From NCBI RefSeq assembly GCF_015277515.1, contig NZ_CP063767.1, positions 2,099,715 to 2,163,714 of the forward strand: 64,000 bases of DNA. Reading direction: 5' to 3'. The position numbers and the translations under genes were made by a program. The notes below the pieces were generated by a model that was given only the letters and a program-made list of their open reading frames with translations, made no database searches and was not told the DNA's origin. Shown here one piece after another: positions 52,505 through 61,222 of this stretch (its first letter is position 1; every line of letters begins with the position of its first letter). The stretch comes from Thermophilibacter immobilis. Its GTDB lineage: Bacteria > Actinomycetota > Coriobacteriia > Coriobacteriales > Atopobiaceae.

Positions 52505-55444
52505 CTACTCGTGCGAGGAGCGCCACAGCTCCAGGTAGCGCCCCATGTTGTCGCTTTCGAGCTTGGTCACGCTCCTCGAAGGCAGGGAGCCCACGAAGAG
52601 ACGCCCGTAGCCCTTGGAGGAGACGCGGGAGTCCGCGAGCACGAGCACGCCCGTGTCGCTCGCCGAGCGGATGAGGCGCCCGGCGGCCTGCTTGACCGAG
52701 ATGACGGCCTCGGGCAGAGAGTACTTCCACCAGGCCCTCTCCTCGCGCAGGTCGCGCTCGCGCACGAGCGGGTCGTTCGGGCTCGCGAAGGGGAGCTTGG
52801 GGATGACCACGCAGCGCAGGGTGTCGCCCGTGGCGTCGAAGCCCTCCCAGAACGACTTGAGCGCGAGCAGCGAGAGGCTCTTCTCGGCCACGAAGCGCTG
52901 GCGCAGGCGACGCGCGGAGGAACCCTTCGACTGGCAGGCCACGTCGAGTCCCACGGCGGCCAGGCGCGGGCGCAGACCCTCGTAGACGCGCTCCATGTCG
53001 CGCCTGTTTGTGAAGAGCGTGAGCACGGAGCCGCCCATGGCTCGGTGGACGTCAAAGAGCAGGTCCTCCAGGGCTCCGAGGTAGGCTCGGTCGCTGGGGG
53101 CGGGAAGGTCTCTGGCCACCACGACCGACATGTGAGCGTCGTAGTCGAAGCTCGAGTCGAGCCGCACGTCCCGGTGAGCGCCCGCGGGTAGGGCGGAGAG
53201 ACCCACGGCGTGGTCGAAGTGCGAGAAGTCGTCGCCCACGGCGATGGTCGCCGAGGTGAACACCACGCTCTGCATCTCGGGGAGCCAGCGCTTGGCGAGG
53301 TCGGCTCCCACGTCGATCTTCTCGGCGACGAGGCGCTCGGACCCGATGCGCCGCTTGGAGCGCGCGAGCTGCGCCGAGAAGACATAGCTCGGGTCGTCTG
53401 CGGCACAGATGAGCCGCAAGCTGGCAAGGAGGTCGCTCAGAAAGCGCGTGGAGTCACCGAGGTCGGCCGCGAGCTGCGGCGCCTCTGAGGAGAGCGCGGA
53501 CGCGGCAGAGGCGAGCTGGCGCACCGCCTCGTCGAGGGCGTCGGTCGCGCGGCCGCCCGCCTCGACAACTTTAGCCCACGCGGGCGAGGCGCGCACCTCA
53601 TCGCCGATCCAGAGCGTCTGGGTGTCGTAGCCCCCGCCCCCCTTGGCCACGGACCCCAGCTCATGCACGCAGACGAAGAAGTCCGCCGCCGTCACCGAGG
53701 CGCGGCTCACGCACGCGGACGCCTTGGCGAGAAGACCCGTCACGAGGGTCGAGCCCTCGAGCCCCGCCGCAGAGGCCATGAGGGTGCGGATGACGCCGCT
53801 CTTGGTGCCGCCCAGAAGCTCAAAAGCACCGCGCGCCTCCTCGCCCGAGACCTCGACTGCCCACTGCCGGCGCGCCTCGGCCTCGAAGCCGTGAGCCTCG
53901 TCGATGACCCAGTTGCGTACCGGCGGGAGGATCTTGCCCCCCGCGGCGACGTTTCTGAGCAGGAGCGAATGATTGGTCACTACCACGTCCGCGCAGGCCG
54001 CCCGGCGGCGGGCGCCGTGCAGCAGGCACTCGTGGGGAAAGTAGGGACACCGGGCGTGCAGGCACTCCCCCGGCGTGGTAGTGAGCATCGAGCGCGGCAC
54101 GTAGCGCCAGCGGATTCCCAGGGCGTCGAGGTCGCCTTCGGGGGACTGGCACGCAAAGGCGTAGGTCACCGCGATGGCTGTGAGCTGGTCTGTGGCCACG
54201 GCGTTCTCGGAGCGGCCGTCGTGGGTGACCAGAGAGAGGGGCAGGTCCTCGACCGCGGCGCGGTCGAGCCGATACAGGCAGGGGTAGTGGTCGTAGCCCT
54301 TGAGACTCACGAAGGTGAGACCGCCGGGCAGCGCCGCCGCCAGCGCGGGGAGCTCGTGGGAGACGAGCTGGTCGGTCAGGGCGTTCGTCTTGGTGGCCAC
54401 GCCCACGGTGACGTTGTTCCTCCGGGCGAAGAGCGCCTCGGGGAGCAGGTAGGCAATGGACTTGCCCACGCCCGTGCCCGCCTCGATGGCGCGATGCGTC
54501 GAGGTGGCGAGGGCTTCGGCCACCTCGCATGCCATGCTCACCTGCTCGGGCCGGCTCTCGAGGCGCTCGTACATGCGCGACACGACGCCACCCTCGGAAA
54601 ACCCGTCCTCCACCTCGGCGGCGGAGGGCGCGCTCAGATGCGCGAGGTCCTGGGCGTCCGCGCGGGGGCTCGCGGGTCCCTCGCGCACGAGCTCCTGGCG
54701 ATGCTGCTTGAGTGAGAAGGGCCGAGGGTCGGGGTCGCCTAGGGACGCCAGGTACGAGAAGACGGGCCTGAAGGGCCACCTCACCTCCTCGTGCGTCCCC
54801 GCGAGGAGCGAGAGCAGGGACTGAGGCAGGTCGAGAAGGCCCAGGAGGAGGATGCGCCACATGCCGCACAGTGCGTCCACGTCGTCACCGGCGCGATGCG
54901 TCACCGAGGCGCACCCAAAGGCCTCGGCCATGTCGGCGAGGCGGTGCGACGAGAGGCGTGGCAGGGCGATGCGGGAGAGGGCGAGCGTGTCGATCCAGGT
55001 GTCCGACACGTTGGCCCCGCCGGACACGCCCTCGATGAAGGTGCGGTCGAAGGTGGCGTTGTGCGCGAGGACTGGTGCGCCGCCCGTGAACTCGGCGAGC
55101 GCCGCAACGGCCTCGCGCGCGGAGGGGGCGTCGGTGACGTCGGCGTTGCTGATGCCCGTGAGTTGCTGGATCTCCGGGGGGACGGGACCCTCGGGATGCA
55201 CGAAGGTCTCGAAGCGCTCCACGACCTCGCGGCCGCTGAGGCGCGCGGCTGAGATCTCAATGAGACTGCAGTCCTTGAACGAGAGGCCCGTGGTCTCGGT
55301 GTCGAGCACCACGACGTCCTCCTCGAGGGGTCCGAGGTCGGTCGCGCGCGCTCTCTCGGAAAGGCTCAGGTAGCGTGCGCGAACGGCCTCGGGCGTGCCG
55401 GGGAGCAGAAGCTCCTCGAGGGTTCGAGACGGGGTTTCAGTCAT
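52505..55444 (-). CDS. dinG: DnaQ-exonuclease/DinG-helicase fusion
   Basis: 979 residues. N-terminal DEDD exonuclease (about 40-205): VVVLDTETTGLSF (Exo I), VLAHNATFDRTF (Exo II) and HRAGDDVDAL (Exo III). C-terminal XPD-like helicase: Walker A EAGTGVGKS near 320, DEAH box WVIDEAHGFE, and Fe-S cysteines CLYR, CQSP, CLHARC and C...HE spread between; late motifs FTNRRDMERVY and GRLIRSASD. This layout, an exonuclease joined to DinG, is common in Gram-positive bacteria and acts in DNA repair. It lies three bases after ddl on the same strand. Confidence 0.9.
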   Translation of the reverse strand: MTETPSRTLEELLLPGTPEAVRARYLSLSERARATDLGPLEEDVVVLDTETTGLSFKDCSLIEISAARLSGREVVERFETFVHPEGPVPPEIQQLTGISNADVTDAPSAREAVAALAEFTGGAPVLAHNATFDRTFIEGVSGGANVSDTWIDTLALSRIALPRLSSHRLADMAEAFGCASVTHRAGDDVDALCGMWRILLLGLLDLPQSLLSLLAGTHEEVRWPFRPVFSYLASLGDPDPRPFSLKQHRQELVREGPASPRADAQDLAHLSAPSAAEVEDGFSEGGVVSRMYERLESRPEQVSMACEVAEALATSTHRAIEAGTGVGKSIAYLLPEALFARRNNVTVGVATKTNALTDQLVSHELPALAAALPGGLTFVSLKGYDHYPCLYRLDRAAVEDLPLSLVTHDGRSENAVATDQLTAIAVTYAFACQSPEGDLDALGIRWRYVPRSMLTTTPGECLHARCPYFPHECLLHGARRRAACADVVVTNHSLLLRNVAAGGKILPPVRNWVIDEAHGFEAEARRQWAVEVSGEEARGAFELLGGTKSGVIRTLMASAAGLEGSTLVTGLLAKASACVSRASVTAADFFVCVHELGSVAKGGGGYDTQTLWIGDEVRASPAWAKVVEAGGRATDALDEAVRQLASAASALSSEAPQLAADLGDSTRFLSDLLASLRLICAADDPSYVFSAQLARSKRRIGSERLVAEKIDVGADLAKRWLPEMQSVVFTSATIAVGDDFSHFDHAVGLSALPAGAHRDVRLDSSFDYDAHMSVVVARDLPAPSDRAYLGALEDLLFDVHRAMGGSVLTLFTNRRDMERVYEGLRPRLAAVGLDVACQSKGSSARRLRQRFVAEKSLSLLALKSFWEGFDATGDTLRCVVIPKLPFASPNDPLVRERDLREERAWWKYSLPEAVISVKQAAGRLIRSASDTGVLVLADSRVSSKGYGRLFVGSLPSRSVTKLESDNMGRYLELWRSSHE

Positions 55445-55447
55445 GCG

Positions 55448-56416
55448 TCAGATGCTCTTTTCGGCTGCCTCGAGGGCGTACTCGATGAATCGGGTGCAGA
55501 GCTCGGGAAACTCCACGCCCCCGTGGCGCGCGGAGTCGGGCAGGAGGCTCACCGCCGTCATCCCGGGAATCGTGTTGGTCTCCAGGATGACGGGCTCCCC
55601 CTGGTCCGTGACGATGAAGTCACTGCGCGAGCACCCCCTACACCCGAGCGCGCGGTGGGCGCGCACAGCGAGCTCCTGCGCCTTGGCGTAGACCCCGGGC
55701 TCCAGACGGGCGGGGATCACGTGGTGCATCGCGGACGGCTCGTACTTGACCTTGAGGTCGTAGAAGTCCGCTCCGGTCACGATCTCGACGATGGGCAGGG
55801 CGTGGGCGTCCTCGTTTCCCATGACGGGCACGGTGATCTCCATGCCCTCGACGCACTCCTCCACCAGGATGCGCCCGCCGCCCGCACCGGCCGTGGCGAG
55901 CGCGGCGGGGAGCTGGGCACGCTCGGTCACCCGCGAGATGCCAAAGCTCGATCCGTTGGAGGCCGGCTTGACGAACAGGGGCAGACCAAGCGCGCCCACG
56001 AGGGCGTCGACCTGCTCGTCGGTGAGCGTCGCGCGCGGTGCGAGGTCGATGCCGCGCGGCGTGCGAATGTGGGCGGCGGCGTAGACGGCCTTGGCAAGCT
56101 CCTTCTCGGTTGCGACCGCCGAGGCGCTCACCCCAGAAAACGTATAGGGCATGTGGAGAATCTCAAGGAGGCCCTGGATGCAGCCGTCCTCGCCGTAGCG
56201 GCCGTGCATGGCCACGAACGCCACGTCGTAGTGGCCGCCCGTGAGGGAGTTCAAGAAGCGCGCGTCGGCGAGGTCAAGGAGGTCGACGACCGCAAAGCCC
56301 GCGTCGAGAAGGGCCTGCCGGCACTCCGTGGCAGAGCCGAGCGATATCTCACGCTCGTCCGACCACCCCCCCGCGATCACGACGACTCGTAGGGACTTCA
56401 GCGCTGCTCTGTTCAT
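55448..56416 (-). CDS. ddl: D-alanine--D-alanine ligase
   Basis: 322 residues. ATP-grasp enzyme that makes the D-Ala-D-Ala end of peptidoglycan stems. Motifs: GGWSDEREISLGSA near the N-terminus, MHGRYGEDGCIQGLLE, FVKPASNGSSFGI and the C-terminal EPVILETNTIPGMT. In the substrate-specificity loop the sequence is EVRK-like YEPSAMHHV, close to the Tyr/Ser Ddl type. ATG 56416 with GGGGGAG upstream. It is transcribed divergently from rlmN. Confidence 0.95.
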   Translation of the reverse strand: MNRAALKSLRVVVIAGGWSDEREISLGSATECRQALLDAGFAVVDLLDLADARFLNSLTGGHYDVAFVAMHGRYGEDGCIQGLLEILHMPYTFSGVSASAVATEKELAKAVYAAAHIRTPRGIDLAPRATLTDEQVDALVGALGLPLFVKPASNGSSFGISRVTERAQLPAALATAGAGGGRILVEECVEGMEITVPVMGNEDAHALPIVEIVTGADFYDLKVKYEPSAMHHVIPARLEPGVYAKAQELAVRAHRALGCRGCSRSDFIVTDQGEPVILETNTIPGMTAVSLLPDSARHGGVEFPELCTRFIEYALEAAEKSI

Positions 56417-56525
56417 CGATGCTCCCCCGACGGGCACGGCCCGTGCGCTAGACTCGTTCATGGAGGCTCTTCCCCTACCTGATGAGGATACTCCAGATAG
56501 AACACCTTGCGAATTGGGAGCACAC

Positions 56526-57599
56526 ATGCAGCCAGACACCCCTGCGTCCACCACACATGCCACGGGCGAGACGCTGATTGACGTGCACACGCTCTCAAGA
56601 GGAGCGCTCACGGAGCTCGTCGGCGAGCTCGGACAGCCCGCGTTCAGGGCGAAGCAGATTGAGGAGTGGGTGTGGGCGAAGAACGCCTCCTCGTTCGACG
56701 AGATGAGCAACCTCCCCAAGGCGCTGCGCGAGGAGCTGGCGCGCCGCCTCACCCTGGGCACCACCGAGGAGGCCGCGCGGCAGGTCTCCGCCGACGGCAG
56801 CCGCAAGTACCTCCTGCGCTATCCCGACGGGGTCTCGGTGGAGTGCGTAGGCATGCCCACCAAGAACCGCCTCGCCGTCTGTGCCTCCACGCAGGCGGGA
56901 TGCGCCATGGGCTGCGCCTTCTGCGCGACGGGCACCCAGGGGCTCACCCGCTCCCTCACGGCGGCCGAGATATACGAGCAGGTCATGCATGTGCGCGATG
57001 ACTTCAACATGCGCGCGACGAGCGTAGTCCTCATGGGGCAGGGCGAGCCCTTCATGAACTACGACGCGTCTCTGGGCGCGCTGCGCCTGCTCAACTCCCC
57101 TGACGGCGCCGGCATAGGCGCGCGCCACCTCACGGTCTCCACCTGCGGCGTCATCCCCCAGATCATGCGTTTCGCCAAGGAGCCCGAGCAGTTCACGCTT
57201 GCCGTCTCGCTGCACTCCGCCATCCAGGCCACCAGAAACGCTCTCATGCCGGGCGTGCGCAAGTACACGCTCGTCAACCTCTACGCCGTGATGGGAGAGT
57301 ACGTCAACAAGACCGGGCGACGACCCACCTACGAGTACGCCCTCATCGGCGGCGTCAACGACACGGACACCGAGCTCCAGGCCCTCTCCGACTTCTGCGA
57401 GGGGACCCTCGCCCACGTGAACCTCATTCAGCTCAACGAGGTCAAGGGCTCGAGGTTTCACCCCTCGTCCTCCGCGCGCGCGGAGGACTTCGTGCGCAGG
57501 CTCGGGAGCGTGGGCGTCGAGGCGACCATACGAAACTCGCGCGGCGCGGATATCGACGCGGCATGCGGGCAGCTCAAGCAGCTCGTAGGGCGCCGCTAG
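56526..57599 (+). CDS. rlmN: 23S rRNA/tRNA adenine-C2 methyltransferase
   Basis: 357 residues. Radical-SAM enzyme methylating A2503 of 23S rRNA and A37 of some tRNAs. CxxxCxxC is seen as CAMGCAFC near residues 130-137; the second catalytic cysteine is likely in SRGADIDAACGQL at the end; the motif GQGEPFMNYD is present. ATG 56526 has GGGAG upstream. It ends next to the 13-bp inverted repeat at 57601-57648. Confidence 0.95.
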   Translation: MQPDTPASTTHATGETLIDVHTLSRGALTELVGELGQPAFRAKQIEEWVWAKNASSFDEMSNLPKALREELARRLTLGTTEEAARQVSADGSRKYLLRYPDGVSVECVGMPTKNRLAVCASTQAGCAMGCAFCATGTQGLTRSLTAAEIYEQVMHVRDDFNMRATSVVLMGQGEPFMNYDASLGALRLLNSPDGAGIGARHLTVSTCGVIPQIMRFAKEPEQFTLAVSLHSAIQATRNALMPGVRKYTLVNLYAVMGEYVNKTGRRPTYEYALIGGVNDTDTELQALSDFCEGTLAHVNLIQLNEVKGSRFHPSSSARAEDFVRRLGSVGVEATIRNSRGADIDAACGQLKQLVGRR

Positions 57600-57600
57600 T

Positions 57601-57648
57601 CTTCTCCTTATACAAGCAATATAGAACAAATGTTCGTATAAGGAGAAG
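57601..57648. repeat. 13-bp inverted repeat with a LexA-box-like core
   Basis: CTTCTCCTTATAC (57601-57613) and GTATAAGGAGAAG (57636-57648) pair perfectly. Inside, AGAACAAATGTTCG contains GAAC-N4-GTTC, the core of a Gram-positive LexA box. It lies between two convergent gene ends, right after the rlmN stop, without a T-run, so a terminator is likely but imperfect. Confidence 0.6.
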
Positions 57649-57659
57649 TAAACTCTCTC

Positions 57660-57905
57660 TCAATAGCCTAGTATCTCCCACTGCTCTCGCGCTGCTCTTT
57701 TCTGGGCAGACGCGACTCCCGCATCCTTTGCCGTCCCTGTGGGCTGTGTGACAAGCTCACTCAGCTTTCGAATCGCGCTATATGTTGTACGCGCGGCAGC
57801 ACGAAAGCTCTTTTGGGCATTTTCGGAGAGTCCGTAGGCGTAGAGGAGATACCCCGCGCTCACGATGACTCCTGCCCCGAGCAGAGTTCTTCTTATGCTT
57901 TTCAT
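57660..57905 (-). CDS. small membrane protein coupled to parB
   Basis: 81 residues from ATG 57905, which overlaps the parB stop in ATGA. One N-terminal transmembrane helix (about 7-26), then a basic, helical cytoplasmic tail (KSFRAAARTTYSAIRKL). No recognised family; size and position suggest a small conserved protein. It is the last gene of the chromosome-partition block. Confidence 0.6.
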   Translation of the reverse strand: MKSIRRTLLGAGVIVSAGYLLYAYGLSENAQKSFRAAARTTYSAIRKLSELVTQPTGTAKDAGVASAQKRAAREQWEILGY

Positions 57906-58774
57906 TCTCCTGACCACGTCCCCGGTCCGCTGAGAAGATTGACTATGTGTCCAAGCTGATCCTCGCTCTCGAACTCAATCTCGAGCTTGTTCTTGCCCCG
58001 CACGTTCTTGACTTTTACGTTTGTATCAAGCGCGAGACGAAGCTGACGCTGGACGCGCTTAAAGTAGGCCGGCGCGGGCGTGCGATGACGAATCTCAACG
58101 TCTTGGTTGACAGAAAACAATGGGGCAAGGCTTTCTGTCTGACGTACCGAGAGCCGCTCGTCAACGACCTTTTGGGCGAGGTGCCTGCGACCGTCCTCGG
58201 TCGGCACCGCAAGAATGGCGCGCGCATGGCCCGCAGTGAGCTTTCCATCGTTCACGAGCTCCTGAACCTCATCGGGTAGGTCGAGGAGGCGCAGCGTGTT
58301 TGTGATGGTCGAGCGCGACTTGGAGAGAATCTGCGCGAGCTCCTCCTGCGTCAGGTCCTTCTGGTCAATGAGCTGGCGATACCCGCGAGCCTCCTCAAGA
58401 GGACTCAGATCAGAGCGCTGGAGGTTCTCGATAAGAGCAAGTTTAAAAACATCCTCGTCTGATATCTCGCGTATGACGACGGGAACCTCATTGAGTCCTG
58501 CGAGCTGGGCTGCCTGAAACCTTCGTTCACCAGCAACAATCTCGTAGGAGACACCCTTCTTTCTCACGAGAAGGGGCTGCAGAATGCCGTTCTGTCTAAT
58601 TGAGTCTGTGAGCTCACTGAGCTCATCCGGCTTGAAACTCTTTCTTGGCTGTCCCTTATTCGGATGAACCTTCGAAATGGGGAGGGTTGAATCCGGATGC
58701 ATGCCAGCCGTCTCCGCATCAGCCTCTCCCACGAGCATCCCGAGACCCTTTCCCAACCCTGATTTCTTAGCCAC
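57902..58774 (-). CDS. parB: chromosome-partitioning protein ParB
   Basis: 290 residues. CTP-binding N-terminal domain with GERRFQAAQL and ENLQRSDLSPLEEA, helix-turn-helix SKSRSTITNTLRLLDLP and a C-terminal dimerization region. ParB binds parS, loads CTP and slides to form the partition complex near the origin; parS sites lie 0.9-1.1 kb away. Overlaps the parA end by eight bases. Confidence 0.97.
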   Translation of the reverse strand: MAKKSGLGKGLGMLVGEADAETAGMHPDSTLPISKVHPNKGQPRKSFKPDELSELTDSIRQNGILQPLLVRKKGVSYEIVAGERRFQAAQLAGLNEVPVVIREISDEDVFKLALIENLQRSDLSPLEEARGYRQLIDQKDLTQEELAQILSKSRSTITNTLRLLDLPDEVQELVNDGKLTAGHARAILAVPTEDGRRHLAQKVVDERLSVRQTESLAPLFSVNQDVEIRHRTPAPAYFKRVQRQLRLALDTNVKVKNVRGKNKLEIEFESEDQLGHIVNLLSGPGTWSGE

Positions 58775-59567
58775 GAGCTATCACCTCTTTCGCAAGCTTC
58801 ATGTAGGCGAGAGACCCCTTGCTCATGCGCGCATAGGTAGTGACGGGCATACCGTGACTGGGTGCCTCCGAGACCTTGACGTTGCGCGGTATCATCGTCT
58901 TAAACATCGTTTTCCCAAAATAGCGTCGTACCTCGTCAACTACCTGCTTGGATAGAGTCGTCCTGCTGTCATACATGGTCATGACCACACCAAATATCTC
59001 CAAGTCGGGATTCATGCGCTTCTTGACCATCTGCATTGACTCGAGGAGCTTGGCAACTCCTTCAAGCGCGTAATACTCGCATTGAATAGGTATGAGAAGA
59101 GAGTTCGCCGCAATAAGGGCATTTATCGTCAGAAGACCGAGGGAGGGGGGGCAATCTATGATCACATAGTCGAACTCGTCTTTAATCTTATGAATGACCT
59201 CTTTGAGCACAGACTCTCGCGCCATGGTGGTAACGAGCTCAATCTCCGCGGTCGCAAGCTGTATGGTGGCAGGAACGATAAAGACGCTCGGCACCCCTGT
59301 CGCGCAAATCGTTTCTTCCAGGGGATAGCCATGAAGAATTACGTCGTAGATGTCGTGCTCGAGCTCTTCCTTGTCAATTCCATAGCCGCTTGTGCTGTTT
59401 CCTTGCGGGTCAAAATCAACCACAAGAACCTTTTTTTTGCTTTCGCCAAGGCACGCGGAGAGATTAATGACCGTTGTTGACTTTCCCACCCCCCCCTTTT
59501 GGTTGATAACAGCGAGCACCTTGCTCTCGCGTTGGGGTAGTCCTCTTTTGACCTCTGTGTACTTCAT
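58767..59567 (-). CDS. parA: chromosome-partitioning ATPase ParA/Soj
   Basis: 266 residues. Deviant Walker A KGGVGKST near 23-31, Walker A' VVDFDPQGNSTSGYG and Walker B VIIDCPPSLGLLT. ParA binds DNA and, with ParB, moves the origin region. Located between rsmG and parB as in most actinobacteria and Firmicutes. The upstream spacer (59568-59731) carries two parS sites. Confidence 0.97.
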   Translation of the reverse strand: MKYTEVKRGLPQRESKVLAVINQKGGVGKSTTVINLSACLGESKKKVLVVDFDPQGNSTSGYGIDKEELEHDIYDVILHGYPLEETICATGVPSVFIVPATIQLATAEIELVTTMARESVLKEVIHKIKDEFDYVIIDCPPSLGLLTINALIAANSLLIPIQCEYYALEGVAKLLESMQMVKKRMNPDLEIFGVVMTMYDSRTTLSKQVVDEVRRYFGKTMFKTMIPRNVKVSEAPSHGMPVTTYARMSKGSLAYMKLAKEVIARG

Positions 59568-59631
59568 GCTTCTCCGAACGGTCTATACGCCTCGCCACTT
59601 CTGATTACACGATCTTTCTATCATAGAGTAC

Positions 59632-59647
59632 TGTTCCACGTGAAACC
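59632..59647. promoter_or_regulatory. parS site 1
   Basis: TGTTCCACGTGAAACC matches parS (TGTTTCACGTGAAACA) at 14 of 16 positions. It lies just upstream of parA. Confidence 0.8.
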
Positions 59648-59685
59648 CTGCCAACTTTTAAAAGGTCTCTATGAAAAAGTCCCGC

Positions 59686-59701
59686 TGTTTCACGTGAAAC
59701 A
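59686..59701. promoter_or_regulatory. parS site 2 (perfect)
   Basis: TGTTTCACGTGAAACA, an exact consensus site, embedded in the longer perfect palindrome from 59681 to 59706 (arms begin CCCGC and end GCGGG), which could also act as a terminator-like hairpin for rsmG. Confidence 0.95.
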
Positions 59702-59731
59702 GCGGGACCCACTAATCAAAGGAGTCAGTCT

Positions 59732-60457
59732 TCATTCACCAAGAGGCTTTTGCTTTGCAACCCCCACCTTTCGTGGAAGAGTAATTCGAGAAGGTCTTGT
59801 TTTCCTATAGAGTATTATTTCCCTATGACCGAGCGCATCGCGAAGCTCAAACGTTTCACGTGAAACAAGGCTCATCCCACAAATCTGTGCGGCTTTATCT
59901 GCATGGTTAAATTCATCGACCGTAGGCCTTGCCTTCTCAAGAATCAAAATCCCCTGGTTCTTAAGAAGAGGCGCCGCATACTCAATGAGAACGTTGCTCT
60001 GGGCCACCGCGCGCGCCACCACATAGTCCTGCGGTTCATACGCCATAAGGGGGAGTTCCTCAAGACGCATCTTTGTCGCAGAAAGGTCGTGTAGTCCCAG
60101 CTCGTCTATGAACTCTCTAACGGCAAGAACTTTCTTTCCGACCGAGTCCACCAGAAGACCACGCGCACCCGTCATAATGCCCAGACAGATACCAGGAAAG
60201 CCACCGCCCGTTCCCATGTCCACAAAGGAGTCTCCCACGGAAAGAGAGACTCCAGAACAGGCGAGGGAGAGAAGGGAATCAACCACATGGAGTGTCACTG
60301 CATCTGCAGGATCAGTGATGCGCGTGAGGTTCATGCTCCTGTTCTTATCGATCACCAGCATGAGATGTCGTATCAGCAGCGAGGCCTGGCAAGCATCACA
60401 GAAAATCCCTTGGTCCTCGAGCTCTCTTCGAAGCTGCTCCTCAAGAACTGAATTCAC
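59732..60457 (-). CDS. rsmG: 16S rRNA (guanine-527-N7)-methyltransferase
   Basis: 241 residues, GidB/RsmG family: SAM-binding FVDMGTGGGFPGICLGI, DSVGKKV and the catalytic-region VVARAVAQ. It methylates G527 of 16S rRNA. Its gene contains a third parS site near the 3' end (59852-59867). The start ATG 60457 is followed by a helical N-terminus normal for the family. Confidence 0.95.
   Translation of the reverse strand: MNSVLEEQLRRELEDQGIFCDACQASLLIRHLMLVIDKNRSMNLTRITDPADAVTLHVVDSLLSLACSGVSLSVGDSFVDMGTGGGFPGICLGIMTGARGLLVDSVGKKVLAVREFIDELGLHDLSATKMRLEELPLMAYEPQDYVVARAVAQSNVLIEYAAPLLKNQGILILEKARPTVDEFNHADKAAQICGMSLVSRETFELRDALGHREIILYRKTRPSRITLPRKVGVAKQKPLGE
59852..59867. promoter_or_regulatory. 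parS site 3, inside rsmG
   Basis: CGTTTCACGTGAAACA differs from the parS consensus only at the first base. Sites within rsmG/gidB are common near bacterial origins. Confidence 0.85.
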
Positions 60458-60514
60458 CGTAGCACCTCTTTAGTAAGACATCTGACAAGAAGTAGCGTGC
60501 CAGAAGAAATTGTC

Positions 60515-60554
60515 AAAAAAAGGGGAGAGGATACCGAAGTGTCCCCCCCCTCTT
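60515..60554 (-). terminator. terminator after jag
   Basis: On the minus strand a G-rich arm (60543-60552) pairs with CCTCTCCCC (60522-60530) using G-U pairs, followed by seven T (60515-60521). Confidence 0.6.
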
Positions 60555-60572
60555 CGTAGCCGTATCCTAGGC

Positions 60573-61160
60573 CTACTTGACCGCCGTGACAACAACGTGA
60601 CGATCGGGCTCCTCGCCCTCGGAATGGGTGGTGACGCCCTGGTCGCCCACGAGCGTGAGGTGGACCAAGCGGCGCTCATAGGCGCTCATGGGAGAAAGAG
60701 AGACCTTACCCCCCTGCTGCTTGGCACGCTCGGCGGAGGAACGAGCCATCTCCTCGATTTTCTTCTTGCGGCGCCCCTTGTAGCTCTCGATATCGACGAC
60801 GATGGGGTAGTAGAACTTGATCCTGCTGCTCATGAGCGAAGAGAGCACGGTTTGAAGCGCGTCAAGGGTCCTTCCGTGCCGACCGATAAGAACCGCAAGC
60901 TCGCCGCCCTTCACGTCGAGAATGAGCTCACTATTGTCCCCATCATACTCATCTATCGAACATATGTTCTCACCAAAGAGACCGAGAATGCTCTTGAGGT
61001 AGGTCACGGCAAGGTCAGCAATCTTGTCAATCTCGTCGCCTGTCAGAGTGGCGTCAGCCGCGTAGTGCTCTCTGATGGAAGCGAACTCATCAGAAGAGCC
61101 GTTATTAGGGGCATGCTCGTCCAGAGTCTCCTCCGGATTCGTGAGGGTTTCCTCCTCCAT
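60573..61160 (-). CDS. jag: RNA-binding protein Jag/KhpB
   Basis: 195 residues: acidic N-terminal stretch, KH-II domain (about 55-130; GGELAVLIGRHGRTLDALQ holds the GRHG loop) and C-terminal R3H domain (about 135-193; SSAERAKQQGGKVSLSPMSAYERRLVHLTL). Jag proteins bind RNA and affect cell elongation and division. The classical Jag_N domain is missing. It lies between yidC and rsmG, the usual place. Confidence 0.92.
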   Translation of the reverse strand: MEEETLTNPEETLDEHAPNNGSSDEFASIREHYAADATLTGDEIDKIADLAVTYLKSILGLFGENICSIDEYDGDNSELILDVKGGELAVLIGRHGRTLDALQTVLSSLMSSRIKFYYPIVVDIESYKGRRKKKIEEMARSSAERAKQQGGKVSLSPMSAYERRLVHLTLVGDQGVTTHSEGEEPDRHVVVTAVK

Positions 61161-61222
61161 GCCAACCTCCTATTTCATTCATAGCGCTAGAACTAGATTC
61201 AGCTTGCCGCGCGCCCGAACGC

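Noticed and set aside
57624..57635. LexA operator controlling rlmN or the small parB-linked gene
   Set aside because: The site lies at the 3' ends of both genes, so promoter control is unlikely; kept only as an unusual repeat.
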